Position numbers and translations under genes: made by a program. Shown piece after piece: positions 56,668 to 64,000 of a DNA stretch of 64,000 nucleotides. Origin of the DNA: Streptosporangium sp. NBC_01755 (GTDB lineage: Bacteria > Actinomycetota > Actinomycetes > Streptosporangiales > Streptosporangiaceae); contig NZ_CP109131.1 of assembly GCF_035917995.1 (NCBI RefSeq), forward strand, positions 4,588,001 to 4,652,000, given 5' to 3'. The notes under the pieces were generated by a model. It was not told the origin of the DNA, searched no databases, and was given only the letters and a program-made list of their open reading frames with translations. Every line of letters starts with the position of its first letter. Within the stretch, counting starts at the first letter, position 1.

Positions 56668-57981
56668 GTGAACAGCGTCCTGGCGAACATCGCCTTGGTC
56701 ATGCTCTTCGTACTGATCGGAGGCTTCTTCGCCGCAGCCGAGATGGCCATGGTCTCCCTCAGGGAGAGCCAGGTCAGTCGGCTCGACACTCGCGGGCGCA
56801 GGGGGGCGAGGGCCGCCAAGCTCGCCCGGGACCCCAACCGCTTCCTGTCCGCGGTGCAGATCGGCGTCACCGTGGCGACCATGCTCTCGGCCGCCCTGGG
56901 CGCCGACACCCTCGCCAGGGACCTCATCCCGGTGGTGACGGGCTGGGGGGTGCCGGGGGCCGTGGCGGACCCGCTCGCCCTGGTGCTGGTGACGCTGGTG
57001 ATCTCGTACGCCTCGCTGGTCCTCGGCGAGCTCGCGCCCAAGCGGATCGCCCGGCAGCGCGCCGAGGGGATCTCCCTGCTGGTCGCGCCGTTCCTGGACA
57101 GGATGGCCGCGCTTTCGCGGCCGATCATCTGGGCGCTGTCCAAGTCCACCGACGGGGTGGTGAAGCTGCTCGGCGGTGACCCCGGCACCGACCGGGAGGA
57201 GATCTCCACCGAGGAACTGCGCGAGATGGTGGTGGGCCACCAGGAGCTCACCGACGACGAGCGCCACCTGATCGGCGAGGTCTTCGCGGCGGGCAAGCGG
57301 CAGCTCCGCGAGGTGATGCTGCCGCGTACCGAGGTGGAGTTCATGGCCGTCGACACGCGGCTGGCCGAGGCGGCGATCCTGGCCGCGGCCATGCCGCACT
57401 CCCGCTTCCCCGTCTACCGCGACTCCTATGATGACATCGTGGGTTTCGTCCACATTCGTGACCTGCTCGACCCGGTGCTGACCGGGTCCATCGAGCCGAT
57501 CAGCGAGCTGGTGCCGATCCGCCCGATCAAGCTGGTCCCCACCAGCAAGCGGGTGATGGCCACGCTGTCGGAGATGCGCAGGGAGGGACACCACCTGGCG
57601 ATCGTGGTCGACGAGTACGGCGGCACTGCGGGCATCGTCACCCTGGAGGACCTGGTCGAGGAGCTGATCGGCGACATCCGCGACGAGCACGACGTGGCGA
57701 ACGAGCACGTCGTGCTGCCCGCAGGGGAGGTCGAGATCGACGGGCTGGCCAACCTCGACGAGGTGGCGGCCGAGAGCGGGATCCGCCTGGCCGACGGCCC
57801 GTACGAGACCCTCGGCGGGTTCGTCATGTCGAAGCTCGGCCACCTGCCCGCGCTGGGGGAGCGGGTGGAGATCCCCGGGTTCGAGATGAAGGTCACCGGC
57901 ATGGACGGCCGCCGGGTCGCCAGGGTCAGGATCAAGCGGAGCACTTCACGCACCGAGGCACCGACCACTCCCGACAGCTGA
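56668..57981 (+). CDS. CNNM/CorC (HlyC-type) membrane transport protein
   Basis: A 437-residue CNNM family protein. Residues 1-185 form the DUF21 membrane domain (three to four helices from [23 protein letters not shown]). Two CBS domains follow (about 205-325: [15 protein letters not shown] and [33 protein letters not shown]). The C-terminal CorC_HlyC domain ends at about 425. Family members transport Mg2+/Co2+ or protect against their loss; haemolysin names are historical. GTG 56668 follows GGAGA. trpS begins 14 bases after its stop. Confidence 0.9.
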   Translation: MNSVLANIALVMLFVLIGGFFAAAEMAMVSLRESQVSRLDTRGRRGARAAKLARDPNRFLSAVQIGVTVATMLSAALGADTLARDLIPVVTGWGVPGAVADPLALVLVTLVISYASLVLGELAPKRIARQRAEGISLLVAPFLDRMAALSRPIIWALSKSTDGVVKLLGGDPGTDREEISTEELREMVVGHQELTDDERHLIGEVFAAGKRQLREVMLPRTEVEFMAVDTRLAEAAILAAAMPHSRFPVYRDSYDDIVGFVHIRDLLDPVLTGSIEPISELVPIRPIKLVPTSKRVMATLSEMRREGHHLAIVVDEYGGTAGIVTLEDLVEELIGDIRDEHDVANEHVVLPAGEVEIDGLANLDEVAAESGIRLADGPYETLGGFVMSKLGHLPALGERVEIPGFEMKVTGMDGRRVARVRIKRSTSRTEAPTTPDS

Positions 57982-57995
57982 CAGAATTGGTGGCT

Positions 57996-59000
57996 ATGGC
58001 CAGTCCTCGCGTCCTGTCGGGAATCCAGCCCACCGCCGACTCCTTCCACCTGGGAAACTACCTCGGTGCGGTGCGGCAGTACGTCGCGATGCAGGAGGGC
58101 TACGACGCCTTCTACTGCGTCGTCGACCTGCACGCGATCACGGTGGACTACCGCCCCGATGAGCTGCGCAGGCGCAGCAGGGTCGCCGCCGCCCAGCTCT
58201 TCGCCGCCGGTCTCGACCCGGAGCGGTCCACGGTCTTCGTGCAGAGCCACGTCCGCGAGCACACCGAGCTGGCCTGGGTGCTGATCTGTCTCACCGGCAT
58301 GGGCGAGGCGGGGCGGATGACCCAGTTCAAGGACAAGTCGGCCAAGCACGGCGAGAGCTCGGCCGGCGTGGGGCTGTTCACCTACCCGATCCTGCAGGCC
58401 GCCGACATCCTGCTCTACCAGGCCAACAAGGTGCCGGTCGGCGCCGACCAGAAGCAGCACCTGGAGCTCACCCGCGACCTCGCGCAGCGCTTCAACCACC
58501 GCTTCGGCGAGACCTTCACGGTGCCCGAGCCGCACATCGTCAAGGGGGTCGAGAAGATCACCGACCTTCAGGAGCCGACGGCGAAGATGTCGAAGTCCTC
58601 CTCCTCGCCCGCCGGCATCCTCGACCTGCTGGAGCAGCCGGGGCCGCTCCGCAAGAAGGTGATGCGCGCGGTCACCGACACCGGTTCCGAGGTCCTCGCC
58701 GACGACGAGAACAAGCCGGGCATCACCAACCTGCTGCGCATCCAGTCCGCGCTGAGCGGGACCCCCATCGGTGAGCTGGAGGCCCGCTACGCCGGGCAGG
58801 GGTACGGCACCTTCAAGAAGGACGTCGCCGAGCTGGTGGTCGACACCTTCACCCCGATCCGCGAGCGGACCGAGAAGTTGCTCGCCGACGAGGCCGAGCT
58901 CGACAGGATGCTCGCCGTCGGGGCCGCGCGGGCCCGCGCGGTGGCCGCCGAGACCATGGCCAAGGTCCGCGACCGGGTGGGCTTCCTGCCCACCCCGTGA
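57996..59000 (+). CDS. trpS: Tryptophanyl-tRNA synthetase
   Basis: A 334-residue class Ib synthetase. It starts [20 protein letters not shown], where HLGN is the HIGH motif. [28 protein letters not shown] (tryptophan/ATP site), [13 protein letters not shown] and KMSKSS (KMSKS loop, near residue 198) follow. ATG 57996 is used; GTG 57990 is the alternative, with only a weak ribosome site for either. It may be translated by coupling from the gene 14 bases upstream. Confidence 0.95.
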   Translation: MASPRVLSGIQPTADSFHLGNYLGAVRQYVAMQEGYDAFYCVVDLHAITVDYRPDELRRRSRVAAAQLFAAGLDPERSTVFVQSHVREHTELAWVLICLTGMGEAGRMTQFKDKSAKHGESSAGVGLFTYPILQAADILLYQANKVPVGADQKQHLELTRDLAQRFNHRFGETFTVPEPHIVKGVEKITDLQEPTAKMSKSSSSPAGILDLLEQPGPLRKKVMRAVTDTGSEVLADDENKPGITNLLRIQSALSGTPIGELEARYAGQGYGTFKKDVAELVVDTFTPIRERTEKLLADEAELDRMLAVGAARARAVAAETMAKVRDRVGFLPTP

Positions 59001-59026
59001 TCCTCCGTGCACGCACGGCTGCTTTT

Positions 59027-59057
59027 TCACCGCCGTCCACGATCGGTACGGCGGTGA
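59027..59057 (+). terminator. Hairpin between trpS and the YihY gene
   Basis: TCACCGCCGT (59027-59036) pairs with ACGGCGGTGA (59048-59057), 10-bp stem with an 11-base loop, 27 bases after the trpS stop. It ends 17 bases before the next start, so could also be a partial attenuator. Confidence 0.5.
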
Positions 59058-59074
59058 TTGGGTAGGGGGCGCAC

Positions 59075-60007
59075 GTGGCAAGTGTGATGGAACGTGTGCA
59101 AGCGGGTCGTGAACGGTTCAGAGCGGTGCTGAACGCGACCCGGATCAGATGGCCCTGGTTCGACCATCTGGTCAGGACCTTCCATCGCTACCAGATTCAG
59201 TCCGGCGACCGGCTCGCGGGAGCGATCAGCTACTTCGCCTTCCTGTCGTTCTTCCCGATCATCGCGCTGGCCTTCGCGGTGTTCGGCTACTTCCTCTCCG
59301 TCAGGCCCAACGCCACCGCGCCCCTGCGGGAGGCGATCAACCAGTACCTGCCGGGTCTCGCCGACAAGCTGCCGATCCAGGAGATCGCCGACTCGCGGGC
59401 GAGCGCGGGCGTCATCGGCCTGCTCGGGTTGCTCTACGCCGGGCTCGGCGCGGTCGACGCCCTGCGCGGCGCGCTGCGTGAGATCTCCATGACGACCGAG
59501 CCGCCGCTCAACTTCTTCCTGGCCAAGCTCAGGGACCTGTCGGCGCTCGTCCTCCTCGGCACCACCATGGTCGTCTCGGTGCTGGTCGGCGGTTTCGCCA
59601 CCCAGGCCAGCGGGACCGTGGCCGGATGGCTGGGCCTGTCGGAGTCGGTGGTCGGCACGGTCACGATCCGGCTGGTGGGCGTGGCGGTCAGCGTGCTCGC
59701 CGACGTCGTCGTCTTCCTGATCATCCTGCGCTGGCTGGGGCGCTCCAGGCAGCCGCTCCGGGTGCTGCTGCGCGGCGCCCTGTTCGGCGCGGTCGGCTTC
59801 GCCCTGCTCAAGCAGCTCGCGGCGCTGATCCTGGCGCACACCCTGAACAATCCCGTCTACGGGGTGTTCGCCGTGGTGGTCGGCCTGCTGGTGTGGATCA
59901 ACCTCTCGGCCCGGGTCATCATGTACGCCGCCGCCTGGACCGCGACGGCCTCCCTCGGCCCCCCGCCCTCTCCCACCCCGATCCCGGCCAACGCCATCCC
60001 CACCTGA
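59075..60007 (+). CDS. YihY/BrkB-family inner-membrane protein
   Basis: A 310-residue protein with six membrane helices of the YihY/virulence factor BrkB family. Typical motifs are GDRLAGAISYFAFLSFFPIIAL (near residue 44, shortened here), DALRGALREI, FLAKLRDLSALVLL, LRVLLRGALFGAVGFALLK and VWINLSARVIMYAAAW. Family roles are not settled; older names such as ribonuclease BN are incorrect. GTG 59075 follows AGGGGG. It converges with a D,D-carboxypeptidase gene. Confidence 0.92.
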   Translation: MASVMERVQAGRERFRAVLNATRIRWPWFDHLVRTFHRYQIQSGDRLAGAISYFAFLSFFPIIALAFAVFGYFLSVRPNATAPLREAINQYLPGLADKLPIQEIADSRASAGVIGLLGLLYAGLGAVDALRGALREISMTTEPPLNFFLAKLRDLSALVLLGTTMVVSVLVGGFATQASGTVAGWLGLSESVVGTVTIRLVGVAVSVLADVVVFLIILRWLGRSRQPLRVLLRGALFGAVGFALLKQLAALILAHTLNNPVYGVFAVVVGLLVWINLSARVIMYAAAWTATASLGPPPSPTPIPANAIPT

Positions 60008-60103
60008 CCACCGGTGTGAGGCCGGGGCATCGAAGGACACGCCGGCGAACCCGTGAAGACCGGCGAGAGGACGATTCCGCGACCTTTCCCCGGGCGGGGG
60101 CGC

Positions 60104-61321
60104 CTAGCGGAAGCGCCTGCGCAGGCCGTACGCCAGCCAGAGCAGGCCGCCGAGCAGGCCCGCGCCGAGGACGTAGTAGCCGATCGGGACGCCCTCGGCG
60201 TCGTGTCTCGAGGCCGCGTCGGGGTTCTGTCCGGAGGCGGGTGCGGGGGTGGCGGGAGACGCCGAGGCGGTCGGGGGAGCGGGCAGCGGGGTGGGTTCGG
60301 GGATCGGGTCGACCAGCTGTCCGATCGGGGTCACCTTGCCGCGGTTGGCGAAGCCCCAGTCGAGCAGGTCGGAGACCTCCTCCCAGAAGTAGCCGTCGTG
60401 GCGCATGATCGACACGATGATCGTGTGACCGTTGCGCTTGGCGGCGCCGACGAAGCTGCCCAGGGCCTTGGAGGTCCAGCCGTTCTTGACGCCGATCATG
60501 CCCTTGTAGCGCCAGAGCAGCTTGTTGTGGTTGCCGATCTCGTAGTAGCCCCTGGGCGCCGGGAATTTATCGGTCTTCGTGCTGATATATCGCCGAAAAT
60601 CGGCGTTGGCCAGGCCGGCGCGGGCGATCAGTGCCAGGTCGTACGCCGAGCTGCTCTGGCCGGGCTTGTCCAGCCCGCTCGGGGTCTTGGCCACCGTGTC
60701 GAAAGCCTGCAGGCGCTTGGCCTCGGCGTTCATGTCCGCCAGGGTCGCGGTCAGGCCGCCGTTGGCCTCGGCCAGCGCCATCGCGCAGTCGTTGCCCGAG
60801 ACCACCATCAGCGCCTTGAACAGGTCGTCGACGGTGTAGAGGGGCTTGGTGACCAGACCGACCGCGCTGCCCTCCTCGTTCACGGCGCGGGCGCTCGGCC
60901 TGATCCTCCGGTTCTTGTTCAGCTTGGGGATCAGGGTGAGCGCGGTCAGCGCCTTCAGCGTGCTCGCCGGAAGATAGCGCCCGTGGGCGTCCTTGGCCGC
61001 CAGCACCGCGCCGGTCTCGGCATCGGCGATCACGTACGCCTTCGCGGCGGTCTTGGGAGGGGCCTTCGCGCCCGAAGGGACGATGAGGCCCCGCTCACCG
61101 AGCCGGGATCCGCCGACCGGCTCCCTCTCGCCCCGCGCGCGCGGGCCCAGCGAACCGGTGCCCGACGGCAGGCCCCCGAGGTCGTTCAGGAGATCCGCGC
61201 CATGCGGACCGGCCGGAGAACCGGTCGCGGGCACGGTCGCGGTCCTGGCCTGTGCGGGTGCGCCGAGAAAAGTGGTCGCCGCGAGCAGCACCCCGACGGG
61301 CGCGAGATGTTTGGTCCCCAT
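60104..61321 (-). CDS. D-alanyl-D-alanine carboxypeptidase (S11, DacC-like)
   Basis: A 405-residue peptidoglycan D,D-carboxypeptidase. A signal peptide ends near AQA (residue 25). Catalytic motifs are STLK (SxxK near residue 119), SGND (near 177) and KNG (family KTG variant near 289). A Pro/Ala/Thr-rich stretch follows, then a C-terminal helix (GYYVLGAGLLGGLLWLAYGL) with a basic RRRFR end, so it is anchored outside. ATG 61321 gives the signal peptide; the longer frame is rejected. Confidence 0.92.
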   Translation of the reverse strand: MGTKHLAPVGVLLAATTFLGAPAQARTATVPATGSPAGPHGADLLNDLGGLPSGTGSLGPRARGEREPVGGSRLGERGLIVPSGAKAPPKTAAKAYVIADAETGAVLAAKDAHGRYLPASTLKALTALTLIPKLNKNRRIRPSARAVNEEGSAVGLVTKPLYTVDDLFKALMVVSGNDCAMALAEANGGLTATLADMNAEAKRLQAFDTVAKTPSGLDKPGQSSSAYDLALIARAGLANADFRRYISTKTDKFPAPRGYYEIGNHNKLLWRYKGMIGVKNGWTSKALGSFVGAAKRNGHTIIVSIMRHDGYFWEEVSDLLDWGFANRGKVTPIGQLVDPIPEPTPLPAPPTASASPATPAPASGQNPDAASRHDAEGVPIGYYVLGAGLLGGLLWLAYGLRRRFR

Positions 61322-61408
61322 GATGATCTCAGGGTAGCTTCGTGCCGGTTCGCATGGAGTTAGAGGTGCCCTGACCAGGTACAGGCCACTCGGAGGGATA
61401 CTGACATC

Positions 61409-61627
61409 ATGCAAATGTCACGAAAGATCGCCGCTTTTCTGATCGGCCTTGCCGCTTTCATGATCTTCGAATGGATCAACCTTGGCTTCAACCTCGCGGA
61501 CGGCCATCCGACGGCCTTCTACGTGGTCCACGGAATTCTGATCGCCGTCAACATCGTGCTCGCGATCGTGCTCGGTGTGATCGGCCTACGCGGTTGGTCG
61601 CAGGGTAAGCAGGGTTCTTCGGTGTAG
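61409..61627 (+). CDS. Small two-helix membrane protein
   Basis: A 72-residue protein with two helices (IAAFLIGLAAFMIFEWINL, residues 7-25, and HGILIAVNIVLAIVLGVIGL, residues 41-60) and a short cationic tail. Charged and polar ends are few, as in small SCO4848-like envelope proteins of actinobacteria. GGAGGG lies 12 bases before ATG 61409; ATG 61415 is the alternative. Its end overlaps the convergent ATP-grasp gene by 42 bases. Function unknown. Confidence 0.7.
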   Translation: MQMSRKIAAFLIGLAAFMIFEWINLGFNLADGHPTAFYVVHGILIAVNIVLAIVLGVIGLRGWSQGKQGSSV

Positions 61628-63037
61628 TTCGGCGGCCTCCTCGGCGGAGTCGCCGATGCTGGTGAACCCCAGCTTGCCGAACTCCGTGACCGCGCCCAGC
61701 AGGTGAAGCACGTTCCCGGTGCGGCTCTCGCGGTCGAAGCCGAGGCCCGCGTCGTGGACCAGCTTGACGACCTCCCCGGGGGTGCGGCCCTTCAGTGAGG
61801 GGGAGGCGCAGTTGTCCGTCGCCACGTAGTGCTTCGGCCGGCCGTCGCGGATGAGCGTGCCGGTGCCGGGGTCGTACGACGCGCCGGTGGTCAGGATCGC
61901 GGCGCCGAGCGGGTGGGTGGTGCCGCCGATGCGCAGGTTGATCTCGCACAGCAACGTCCGGTAGCCGCCGTCGGTCTTGACGGCGAAGAAGTCGACGCCG
62001 AACAGTCCCACCACGCCACGGGCCGCCAGGGCCCTGGCGATCCGTTCGGTGTGCGCGCCCAGCTCGGCCCGGTACTCCTGCCGCGCGGGGAAGCTGCAGC
62101 CCTGGTAGACGTCCCCGTTGGGGCCGCCGAGGACCTGCTCGTGGGTGGCGACCACGTCGTAGGCGCCGCCGGGGGTGATCCTCGCCAGCGCGCTGGGTGA
62201 GCGCAGCGGCCGGTCCTCGATGAACTCCTCGATCACCGCTCCCCGCTCGGCGATCTTCTCGGCGAACGTCGTCCAGCTCTCGTCCGAGGCGGAGAAGCTC
62301 GTGGGGCAGGAGACGAGCGGCCGGTCGTCCTTGGTCACGATGGCGTTGCCGAGCCCCGAGTAGCTGTTGTTGAGCTTGACCATCAGCCTGGTCGTGGGGC
62401 CCATCGCGCGGGCGGCGTGCTCCACCTCGGTCAGCGAACGCAGGTCGCCGAAGCCCCTGACCGTCGGCACCCCGGCCTCGTCGCCGATCACGCGTCCGCC
62501 GCTCTTGGATCCCAGGTGGGTCAGGGAGGTGGCGGGGCCGTACACCGGCAGGGAGAGTATCCCGGCGAGGCGTTCCTCGTACTCGCTCACCACGAACGGC
62601 ACCATCCAGGCGCCCCCGCCGCCCCCGCCGCCCCCGCCGCCCCCGCCGCCCCCGCCGCCCCCGCCGCCCCCGCCGCCCCCGCGGGCCTTCCGGCGGTCTC
62701 CGAGTGCGGTGCGGATGCGCTCGATCACGTCCGGACGGCGCAGCAGCGCCTCGCTGAGCGGGTGCGTGTCAGGATCATCCAAACTGATCATTTGCAGGCG
62801 GGTACGGGCCTCGTCCGGATCGTCGAGGAAACTCAGGTAGTAGTCCACGACCGCGTCGTTCACCGGCGTCGAGGTGAGATAGACGACCTCTACCTTCGGC
62901 TCTCTCAGGGTGAGGAGAAGAAAGAGCAGTCGTTCCTCGTAGCAGAGGGCTCCGGTGATCCTGCGCAGTTCATCCTGGGGAAGCGACAACGAGGGAAGGA
63001 CCACCAGCGTGCCCTCGTTCGGTTCAAATATGCTCAA
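61586..63037 (-). CDS. ATP-grasp protein related to peptide ligase PGM1, with polyglycine insert
   Basis: A roughly 483-residue protein resembling the ATP-grasp family of PGM1 (pheganomycin peptide ligase), which joins amino acids or peptides. The N-terminal part (TLVVLPSLSLPQDELRRITG, CYEERLLFLLL) is followed by a run of 23 glycines (62612-62680), and then the ATP-grasp region: LMVKLNNSYSGLGNAIVTKD, AVIEEFIED, VVGLFGVDFFAVKTDGGYRTLLCEINLRIGGTTHP. TTG 63037 is preferred, because GGGGAGAGG lies nine bases upstream; ATG 63076 is the alternative and has no visible ribosome site. Its product is unknown. Confidence 0.75.
   Translation of the reverse strand: MSIFEPNEGTLVVLPSLSLPQDELRRITGALCYEERLLFLLLTLREPKVEVVYLTSTPVNDAVVDYYLSFLDDPDEARTRLQMISLDDPDTHPLSEALLRRPDVIERIRTALGDRRKARGGGGGGGGGGGGGGGGGGGGGGGAWMVPFVVSEYEERLAGILSLPVYGPATSLTHLGSKSGGRVIGDEAGVPTVRGFGDLRSLTEVEHAARAMGPTTRLMVKLNNSYSGLGNAIVTKDDRPLVSCPTSFSASDESWTTFAEKIAERGAVIEEFIEDRPLRSPSALARITPGGAYDVVATHEQVLGGPNGDVYQGCSFPARQEYRAELGAHTERIARALAARGVVGLFGVDFFAVKTDGGYRTLLCEINLRIGGTTHPLGAAILTTGASYDPGTGTLIRDGRPKHYVATDNCASPSLKGRTPGEVVKLVHDAGLGFDRESRTGNVLHLLGAVTEFGKLGFTSIGDSAEEAAELHRRTLLTLRPTA
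62612..62680. repeat. 9-bp repeat encoding 23 glycines
   Basis: Nearly eight units of CCCCCGCCG read on the minus strand as GGC GGG GGC-type glycine codons. The run lies within the ATP-grasp gene, before the conserved MVPFVVSEYEERLAG segment, and keeps the frame. Confidence 0.95.
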
Positions 63038-63076
63038 ACGCGACTGCCTCTCCCCGAATGGGATGTTAGTGATCAT

Positions 63077-63570
63077 GCGAGGAGTGAAACATGCATTCCT
63101 CCCGTTTGCATCACTCCGCCGGGTTCGATGACCGGCACCGGAGGTCAGGTAAGTTGCCAGGTCGGCGATGTTTGGAAGTGGTCCGGGGCTGCCACCCTCC
63201 GGCCCGGCCGTCACCCAACGTGACTAACGTCTCGTGGTCAATACGAGTCATCCCTTCTGGTTCTTTCGGGGCAGGAGATGTACGAGGGGGGTATGGGACG
63301 GCAAAACATTTGGTGTGGATGTCGGCGAGTTGCTCGCGGGGCGAGATAAAGTCGTTGTCATCGCCAATGCGACGGCTGCCCCGGACAACAGGCCCGCAGC
63401 TCCCGCGGCGGCGTCAACCAGCCCGCGCTGACACGGCCCGTGAGACCCACTCCGGCCCGTCGGTGCGGCGATCGCTTTTTTCGAGACTGCCTCATGGGTT
63501 TCGAGATCCTGGGCAGTGGCACGGTGCGTCGAGGATTCCGGACCGCCGGCGCGGAATAGGACGGTGAGCA
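63077..63570. other. Divergent intergenic region between ATP-grasp and M20 genes
   Basis: About 490 bases between genes facing away from each other. The first part (63060-63120) is lower in GC and holds the ATP-grasp gene's promoter. A short plus-strand frame at 63234-63431 (65 codons) has no recognised family or ribosome site; I do not call it. No clear hairpin seen. Confidence 0.4.
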
Positions 63571-64000
63571 ATGCGGGGGCGTAATTTGCGGGGAGAACTC
63601 GACACGTTCCTCGCCGGTCGCGAGCAGGAACTGATCAACTTCCGTCGAGACCTGCACATGCATCCCGAGCTCGCGTTCGCCGAATACCGCACGACGCAGC
63701 GCATCGCCGAGCGCCTGACCGCCGCTGGACTGGCCCCCTCGGTGCTGCCGCGCGGCACCGGCCTGCTCTGCGACGTCGGCAGCGGCGACGGCCCGACCGT
63801 GGCGCTGAGGGCCGACATCGACGCGCTGCCGGTGCCGGACGAGAAAGACGTCTCCTACAGCTCGACGGTCCCCGGCGTGTGCCACGCCTGCGGCCACGAC
63901 GTGCACACCGCGGTCCTGCTCGGCACCTCGCTCTTCCTCGCCCAGCAGGCCGAGGCCGGCCTGCTGCCCGGCAGGGTCCGGCTGATCTTCCAGCCCGCCG
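63571..64000 (+). CDS. M20-family amidohydrolase/peptidase, 5' part
   Basis: The first 143 residues of a zinc metallohydrolase (M20D, IAA-amino-acid-hydrolase/AbgB/HipO type); the rest is beyond the window. Seen are RRDLHMHPELAFAEYRT, the metal-ligand Asp region ALRADIDALPVPDE, and CHACGHDVHTAVLLGTS with metal-binding Cys and His, then LPGRVRLIFQPA. ATG 63571 follows a GGTGAG. Substrates in this family are N-acyl or N-aminobenzoyl amino acids and peptides. It is divergent from the ATP-grasp gene. Confidence 0.92.
   Translation, partial: MRGRNLRGELDTFLAGREQELINFRRDLHMHPELAFAEYRTTQRIAERLTAAGLAPSVLPRGTGLLCDVGSGDGPTVALRADIDALPVPDEKDVSYSSTVPGVCHACGHDVHTAVLLGTSLFLAQQAEAGLLPGRVRLIFQPA

Noticed and set aside
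63234..63431. 65-residue frame upstream of the M20 gene
   Set aside because: No ribosome site or recognised family. Kept only as an intergenic note.

Overview
The window is high-GC actinobacterial DNA. GTG starts are frequent and ATGA/GTGA start-stop overlaps are common. A WhiB protein, DUF397/DUF5753 proteins, PerM, DUF3017 and a PspC-domain sensor kinase are all present. The mix of a form II molybdenum hydroxylase, CU044_5270-like debris and kinase fusions suggests a filamentous Streptosporangiaceae-type organism (inference; no rRNA or tRNA gene was seen to settle it).

Positions 1-14.7 kb look accessory. They hold a divergent PaeR7I/XhoI-like restriction-modification pair (the methylase runs off the left edge), then a WhiJ-like module (RsbW-like ATPase, XRE-DUF5753 regulator, DUF397 protein). 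Next is a cobalamin riboswitch on the minus strand that no longer faces a gene. A LysR regulator converges on a six-gene minus-strand operon (peptide/nickel-type ABC transporter plus alpha/beta hydrolase). A TetR-SDR pair with a perfect palindromic operator, a GtrA protein and a gene remnant complete the region.

Positions 14.7-30 kb are metabolic and regulatory. A CoxG-like protein and a coxS-L-M operon of the form II type (AYRGAGR motif) are followed by DUF1348, PPOX-like and VOC genes, the last two behind CTAACG inverted repeats. Then come a CGNR zinc-finger regulator and a PspC locus (PspC membrane protein divergent from a PspC-histidine kinase and its LuxR response regulator). A GCS2-type ligase, a WhiB regulator and a CPBP protease close the section.

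Positions 30-64 kb look like core chromosome. The order pcrA, sucC, sucD, perM, purN, purH matches Mycobacterium tuberculosis Rv0949-Rv0957 as I recall it. It is interrupted by two secreted paralogues and a decayed third copy. Further on are folD, an FHA-HTH protein, citrate synthase, DUF3017, icd and mdh. Between icd and mdh sit two divergent membrane proteins: a sigma-factor-like protein with an extracytoplasmic region, and a Ser/Thr kinase whose extracellular part is an amino-acid-type solute-binding domain. The window ends with galE, a CNNM/CorC protein, trpS, a YihY protein, a D,D-carboxypeptidase, an ATP-grasp protein with a 23-glycine insert, and a partial M20 peptidase.

The main points of interest are the solute-binding kinase inside a TCA-cycle gene group, the orphan cobalamin riboswitch, and the unusual number of short tandem arrays (14, 21, 30, 40 and 48 bp) directly behind stop codons.
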